DNA of 64,000 nucleotides, taken from Alteribacter populi. Lineage in GTDB: Bacteria > Bacillota > Bacilli > Bacillales > Salisediminibacteriaceae. The notes beneath the pieces were generated by a model. The model worked only from the letters and a program-made list of their open reading frames with translations, was not told the DNA's origin and did not search any database. The DNA lies in NCBI RefSeq assembly GCF_002352765.1, contig NZ_KZ293963.1, positions 4,180,559-4,244,558 on the forward strand. Reading direction: 5' to 3'. Of the stretch, positions 60,430 through 64,000 are shown one piece after another. Each line of letters begins with the position of its first letter. Position 1 is the first letter of the stretch. The position numbers were made by a program, and so were the translations under genes.

Positions 60430-60486
60430 ATGGAAAATGAGAATTTAGGGGAATGTCACGCTAATCTGAATGATATGAAGGAGTGA
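60430..60486 (+). CDS. Short 18-codon ORF before the broken HAD gene
   Basis: ATG preceded by AAAGGGATGAG, reading MENENLGECHANLNDMKE then TGA, whose last codons contain the ribosome binding site (GAAGGAG) of the HAD gene. Could be a leader or the stub of a deleted gene. Little more can be said. Confidence 0.25.
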   Translation: MENENLGECHANLNDMKE

Positions 60487-60492
60487 TTCAAA

Positions 60493-61020
60493 TTGATTGA
60501 AGCAGTATTTTAAGACCGTGACGGTACAATCGGGGGTGATCAATTCATCCACTATCCAGGGGAGTTTCAGTTGTTCCATTATACTCATAAGGTGATGAAA
60601 AGATTGAAAGATCATCAGATTCACATTTTCTCATTTACTAACCAACCTGGCATTTCACAAGAGTTATCAAACATAGACGATTTTTATACAGAATTAATGA
60701 GTTTTGGGTTTGATGGTGTATATTTATGTCCTCATGGGCACGACGAGGGTTGCGTTTGCCGAAAGCCTGAACCCGGAATGCTTGAAAAAGCAGCAAAGGA
60801 ACATTGTTTAAATCTTGAAAACTGTGTGGTTATCGGGGATCGCTGGAGTGATATGGTCGCTGCTTCAAAGGTGTGTGCGATTAGAATTCTTGTCAAAACG
60901 GGAGCAGGTGAATCGTCTCTAACTGATCAACGTTCCAATTGGCAAGCGATTGAGCCTGATTATGTGGCAGAAACATTAGAGGATGCGGTTGAGTGGTTGA
61001 TGAAAGATGACATCGATTAA
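60493..61020 (+). pseudogene. HAD-IIIA phosphatase gene interrupted by a stop codon
   Basis: Reading from a TTG at 60493 (AAGGAG upstream) gives LIEAVF, a TAA at 60511-60513, then DRDGTIGG and a complete HAD-IIIA/GmhB-like protein: FTNQPGIS, the zinc loop CPHGHDEGCVCRKPEPG and VIGDRWSDMVAA. The TAA sits immediately before the nucleophilic Asp, where a Leu (TTA) or similar is usual. Restarting downstream, for example at TTG 60571, would lack the catalytic DxD. The rest is undamaged, so the mutation is recent or a read error. Such enzymes remove phosphate from sugar bisphosphates or histidinol phosphate. Confidence 0.8.
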
Positions 61021-61081
61021 TCGAAGGCAATAAAGGGTGGCAACCTCTTTTTCACTACACCAGAAAGTCTAACTGCGCTAA

Positions 61082-61318
61082 ATGAATAAAGTGCTAATAA
61101 GGCTTCGCGGCAAGCCAAGCCTTCTTAAAAGAATCTATATCTATAAGTGGATAGCTACCTTATTAGTATTGCTTTGTTTTTTCACCAATGTTTTTTCACC
61201 AATGTTTTTTGGAAGTTTTTTAAGTTTCCATGGAGGAGGCCATGATGTATATTTTTTAATTTTGGTTACCATACTATTTCTCGTTTTTAAGTTTTACTCA
61301 CGATTTTCCCAACAGTAA
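61082..61318 (+). CDS. Possible small membrane protein, 78 residues
   Basis: Basic N-terminus then two hydrophobic segments (about 24-46 and 56-71). No ribosome binding site before ATG 61082, so translation is doubtful. It may belong to the decayed membrane-protein region that follows. Not recognised. Confidence 0.4.
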   Translation: MNKVLIRLRGKPSLLKRIYIYKWIATLLVLLCFFTNVFSPMFFGSFLSFHGGGHDVYFLILVTILFLVFKFYSRFSQQ

Positions 61319-61639
61319 TCAAAGCGTTACTCTCTCTTTACTTTGTTCTCCTCACAATAATCTTTTACGTTCGTTACCATGATATTCGAGAAAACTATAA
61401 TATGATCGATGCCCTGTCATTCAAGAGGGGTGGGGAATTAAAGCAAATCGGGCGCATCTAACAAGTTATTTCTACTTTGTCCCGTTAAGTATTCTGCTAG
61501 CTTATATCTTCATAAGACTATTCATACAAGCCCATACCACCAGTAAAAAAATAATGATATTTTTTCTGTCGGTTTTAACGCAGGGGTTGCTGTTAATTCT
61601 GTTTTTCTTATACCTGTTAATTTATGGAGCAAGGCCTTA
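61310..61639 (+). pseudogene. Frameshifted remnant of a membrane protein gene
   Basis: One frame reads VIKALLSLYFVLLTIIFYVR, then YHDIRENYNMIDALSFKRGG, and stops near 61460; another frame picks up at about 61435 with GWGIKANRAHLTSYFYFVPL, continues through two hydrophobic stretches and stops at 61639. Together they look like a four-segment membrane protein split by a frameshift. Neither half has a start with a ribosome binding site. Family unknown. Confidence 0.35.
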
Positions 61640-61719
61640 GCTGGGGAACTCGGCATTGGTAATCGGAATTAATAATTGATGATCCTGGTGAATTTTAAAT
61701 AAAGAAGGAGGTCTGTCCC

Positions 61720-62730
61720 ATGTTGAATGAAAAAGTGAACGAGACTTTGAAAAAAACTGATTTTTCCGGCACGGTATTATTGAGGGCTGAATCAGATACC
61801 GTGTATTCAGGAGCAAGTGGATATGCAAACCGAAGCGATCGTCTAAGAATCAATTTGGAGACCCGTTTTGGCATTGCTTCTGGTTGCAAACTTTTTACTG
61901 CTATTGCGATCTGCCAGCTTGTTGAAAAAGGAGATCTGACCTTGCAAACGAGATTAAACTCGTGTCTTGACTTCGATTTTCCACACTTTGATGATGCAAT
62001 TACAGTTCATCACCTTCTTACTCATACATCAGGGGTTCCTGATTATTTTGACGAAGAAGTGATGGATGATTTTGAAGAGTTATGGCAACAAACACCAATG
62101 TATGCATTGAGAAACCTTGAAGGTTTTCTGACCTTATTTCAAAACGAAAAAATGAAATTCACACCTGGTTCTCGCTTTCATTACAATAACGCGGGTTTTG
62201 TCCTTCTCGGACTCATTGTAGAAAAGATAAGCGGACAAGTTTTCTCCGATTATGTGGAACAACACATCTTTAAGAAAGCGGCAATGGAAGAATCGGGCTA
62301 TTTTTCATTTGATCAATTACCCACGAATACGGCATTAGGTTACATTGAAAAAGAGGATGGAACTTGGAAAACAAATGTGTACTCGCTTCCTGTAAAAGGG
62401 GGAGCTGATGGGGGTGCATTTACAACAGTCTTAGATATGATCAAGTGCTGGGACGCTCTTTTTTACAACCAACTATTATGTAAGGAGATGACTGAAACTT
62501 TACTAAGCCCCCACCGTTCAGTGGATGAGGAGAATTCTTACGGATATGGAGTTTGGATCACGAGAAAAAACGACCAAATCTATAAATATCATGTGATGGG
62601 TTACGATCCTGGTGTCAGCTTTCATTCTTCCTATTATCCTAACTCCAAGCACACTTTAGTCGTAGCATCTAACAAAAGCACCGGAGCATATGAAGTAGTA
62701 GAAGTAATCGAAGAACAGCTAAAAGAATAA
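61720..62730 (+). CDS. Serine hydrolase, class C beta-lactamase-like
   Basis: 336 residues of the beta-lactamase/transpeptidase-like family: SGCK (S54-K57) as the SxxK motif, YNN (in FHYNNAGFVLLG) as YxN, and KGGADGG as the KTG-like box. No signal peptide, so probably cytoplasmic esterase or peptidase rather than a secreted beta-lactamase. AAGGAGG precedes ATG 61720. Members include EstB-like esterases and D-aminopeptidases; substrate unknown. Confidence 0.9.
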   Translation: MLNEKVNETLKKTDFSGTVLLRAESDTVYSGASGYANRSDRLRINLETRFGIASGCKLFTAIAICQLVEKGDLTLQTRLNSCLDFDFPHFDDAITVHHLLTHTSGVPDYFDEEVMDDFEELWQQTPMYALRNLEGFLTLFQNEKMKFTPGSRFHYNNAGFVLLGLIVEKISGQVFSDYVEQHIFKKAAMEESGYFSFDQLPTNTALGYIEKEDGTWKTNVYSLPVKGGADGGAFTTVLDMIKCWDALFYNQLLCKEMTETLLSPHRSVDEENSYGYGVWITRKNDQIYKYHVMGYDPGVSFHSSYYPNSKHTLVVASNKSTGAYEVVEVIEEQLKE

Positions 62731-62946
62731 GAGGGTGAATCGAATGTGGAAACAACATCTGCTCTCAATCGGGGAATACCACTATCGGAATAACCACTTT
62801 TCTTTTTAAGGATGTTCAGTCTGGAATTCATAGCAGTCGAAAGAACCTTCTAACTTTCTGCTTTTCCACCTAAAACAACCACTCACTTGAATAATTACCG
62901 AAGTAACTGGAAAACTTAGGTATAAGCTAATTGAGGAGGATGAAAT

Positions 62947-63342
62947 ATGAAATTAAGATGGCTGGTTTTAACCTTATTAATGACGTTGTCTATGGTGGGA
63001 TTGGGGGCAGACCTAGGACATGCGGCGCCAAATGTTATTGATTTTGAGCTTGAAATTGAGATGAAGGATAACAACAAATATGACATAGAGTACGAGGTGA
63101 ATGGGACTCAGATCGAAGCTAAATACCAGGTTCCTGGAGAGCCAGTACTTTATGGACAGGACGCAGTTCAAAAAGTTGAGGAATTCATTTCTAAACTAGA
63201 CCTCAGCCCTGAAACTGGCAGACAAGAAGCAATCGACAGAGTACTTGAACAATTAGGGTTAAATCAAGCAGATATTGATGACTTTGAATTAGAGGTAGAT
63301 TTTGAAGGTGGACAAGAATTAGATGTTGAATTTGAAAATTAA
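62947..63342 (+). CDS. Secreted YusW-like protein
   Basis: 131 residues with a signal peptide (about 1-26, cleavage after GHAA) and a YusW-type domain of alternating acidic strands (FELEIEMKDNNKYDIEYEV, DDFELEVDFEGG) around a helical VEEFISKLDLSPETG segment. Very acidic, as expected for an exported protein of a halotolerant or alkaliphilic bacillus. AGGAGG before ATG 62947. Function unknown for the family. Confidence 0.8.
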   Translation: MKLRWLVLTLLMTLSMVGLGADLGHAAPNVIDFELEIEMKDNNKYDIEYEVNGTQIEAKYQVPGEPVLYGQDAVQKVEEFISKLDLSPETGRQEAIDRVLEQLGLNQADIDDFELEVDFEGGQELDVEFEN

Positions 63343-63359
63343 GTAACCGTTCGAAACGC

Positions 63360-63397
63360 AAACTCCTGTCGGTCATTTATTCGATAGGAGTTTTATT
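63360..63397 (+). terminator. Intrinsic terminator of the YusW-like gene
   Basis: AAACTCCTGTCG pairs with CGATAGGAGTTT (one G-U pair) around a 10-base loop, followed by TATTATG. Confidence 0.8.
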
Positions 63398-63459
63398 ATG
63401 TAATAAAAATTTTCGGAATAGTATGTAAGTGTTATGATGTATTTGGGGAGGGTGATGTC

Positions 63460-63897
63460 ATGAAACTCGATAATATTCGATTGCTCGTAACTAATTTTGA
63501 CGAGTGTTTTCATTTTTACAAAGAAATACTGAGCTTTGAAGTTACCTGGGGTGAACCGGGCGGAGCTTACGCTAGTTTTGAAACTGCATACGGGGATACA
63601 ATTGCGATTTTTAACCGTGAAGCAATGGCAGCTGCGGTAGGGAAGAGTAGTCTCCCGAAAGATGCGAATGTACAAGATCGTTTTGCAATCATTTTTCGCA
63701 TTGAAGACTTAGCAGAAACCGTAGACGTGTTGAAATCGAAAGGTGCCATTGTTTCTGAAATCCACGATCAATCAAGTTGGGGGATTAAAACGGCTCACGT
63801 GCGCGATCCTGAAGGGAATCTTCTTGAACTGATGACGAGTATGCCGGAAGAAGAATGGGACGAATCGTTAAGGGAGGAGAGTGAGAAATATGACTAA
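63460..63897 (+). CDS. VOC-family (glyoxalase/bleomycin-resistance type) protein
   Basis: 145 residues, one VOC module: KLDNIRLLVTNFDECFHFYKEILSFEVTWGE and the C-terminal VRDPEGNLLELMTS with the metal-ligand Glu. Relatives include glyoxalases, dioxygenases and fosfomycin/bleomycin-resistance proteins; no specific one is indicated. GGGGAGGGTGATG precedes ATG 63460. The downstream acetyltransferase gene overlaps it by 8 bases. Confidence 0.88.
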   Translation: MKLDNIRLLVTNFDECFHFYKEILSFEVTWGEPGGAYASFETAYGDTIAIFNREAMAAAVGKSSLPKDANVQDRFAIIFRIEDLAETVDVLKSKGAIVSEIHDQSSWGIKTAHVRDPEGNLLELMTSMPEEEWDESLREESEKYD

Positions 63898-64000
63898 AAA
63901 GGTTATTGAATTGACGGAACAAAAGGAGATAACGGAAGCCTTTCAGCTAATGAGACAACTGCGTACACACCTTGATTTATCTACATATCTCGAGCTTGTA
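63890..64000 (+). CDS. GNAT N-acetyltransferase, N-terminal fragment
   Basis: The first 37 residues of a gene cut by the window end: VIELTEQKEITEAFQLMRQL then RTHLDLSTYLELV, a pattern typical of a Bacillus GNAT group. AGGGAGGAGAG before the ATG at 63890, overlapping the VOC gene by 8 bases, so the two are coupled. Family call rests on the N-terminus only. Confidence 0.65.
   Translation, partial: MTKKVIELTEQKEITEAFQLMRQLRTHLDLSTYLELV

Overview
The window looks like chromosomal DNA of a low-GC, endospore-forming Bacillaceae bacterium, probably a halotolerant or alkaliphilic one. The evidence is Bacillus-type Shine-Dalgarno sites, sigma-A promoters and T-tailed terminators; a Spo0E-like phosphatase, SpoVR, SspH and AprX; M-box and TPP riboswitches; and a proH-proJ-proA-type operon of the kind halotolerant bacilli use to make proline as an osmolyte. 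No rRNA, tRNA, CRISPR array, prophage or intact insertion sequence was seen.

Layout. 1-10 kb: the end of a carbon-nitrogen hydrolase, glpP, pgcA, a Spo0E-like gene, a pentapeptide-repeat protein, prfC on the minus strand, small membrane proteins, and a GntR/ABC operon with a promoter and overlapping operator. 10-20 kb: a SulP transporter with a universal stress protein, an M42 peptidase, mgtE with an unusually layered 5' region, a membrane-anchored penicillin acylase, a paired fluoride exporter, and a MarR/YczE pair. 20-29.5 kb: spoVR, an S66 peptidase and a spore-flavoured stretch of small genes (sspH, a CBS protein, a CwlC-like bifunctional wall hydrolase, aprX). 29.5-39 kb: a two-component system with an ABC-2 exporter whose kinase appears to have lost its 5' end, a signal peptidase and a chemoreceptor. 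39-47.5 kb: a paaK-like ligase with a permease, an NlpC/P60 protein, a phospholipase-D-like protein, and an ABC-F gene behind an attenuator-like leader. 47.9-51.2 kb: the proline operon. 51.5-64 kb: acetyltransferases, hydrolases, tenA with a TPP riboswitch, a TetR/ABC exporter operon, a HAD phosphatase gene broken by a stop codon, a class C beta-lactamase-like protein, a YusW-like protein and a VOC/GNAT pair cut by the window end.

The most interesting signals are regulatory. mgtE is preceded by an M-box riboswitch and terminator and then by a separate 31-codon ORF with a strong ribosome binding site; its product starts MDPVP, which resembles the start of the enterobacterial Mg2+-sensing leader peptide MgtL, and it ends inside a hairpin whose 3' arm is duplicated next to the mgtE start codon. 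The ABC-F gene has a promoter, a three-codon upstream ORF, and a terminator whose 3' arm is the gene's own ribosome binding site and whose T-run ends at the start codon. At least three families of dispersed intergenic repeats occur, one of them inside the ABC-F leader.
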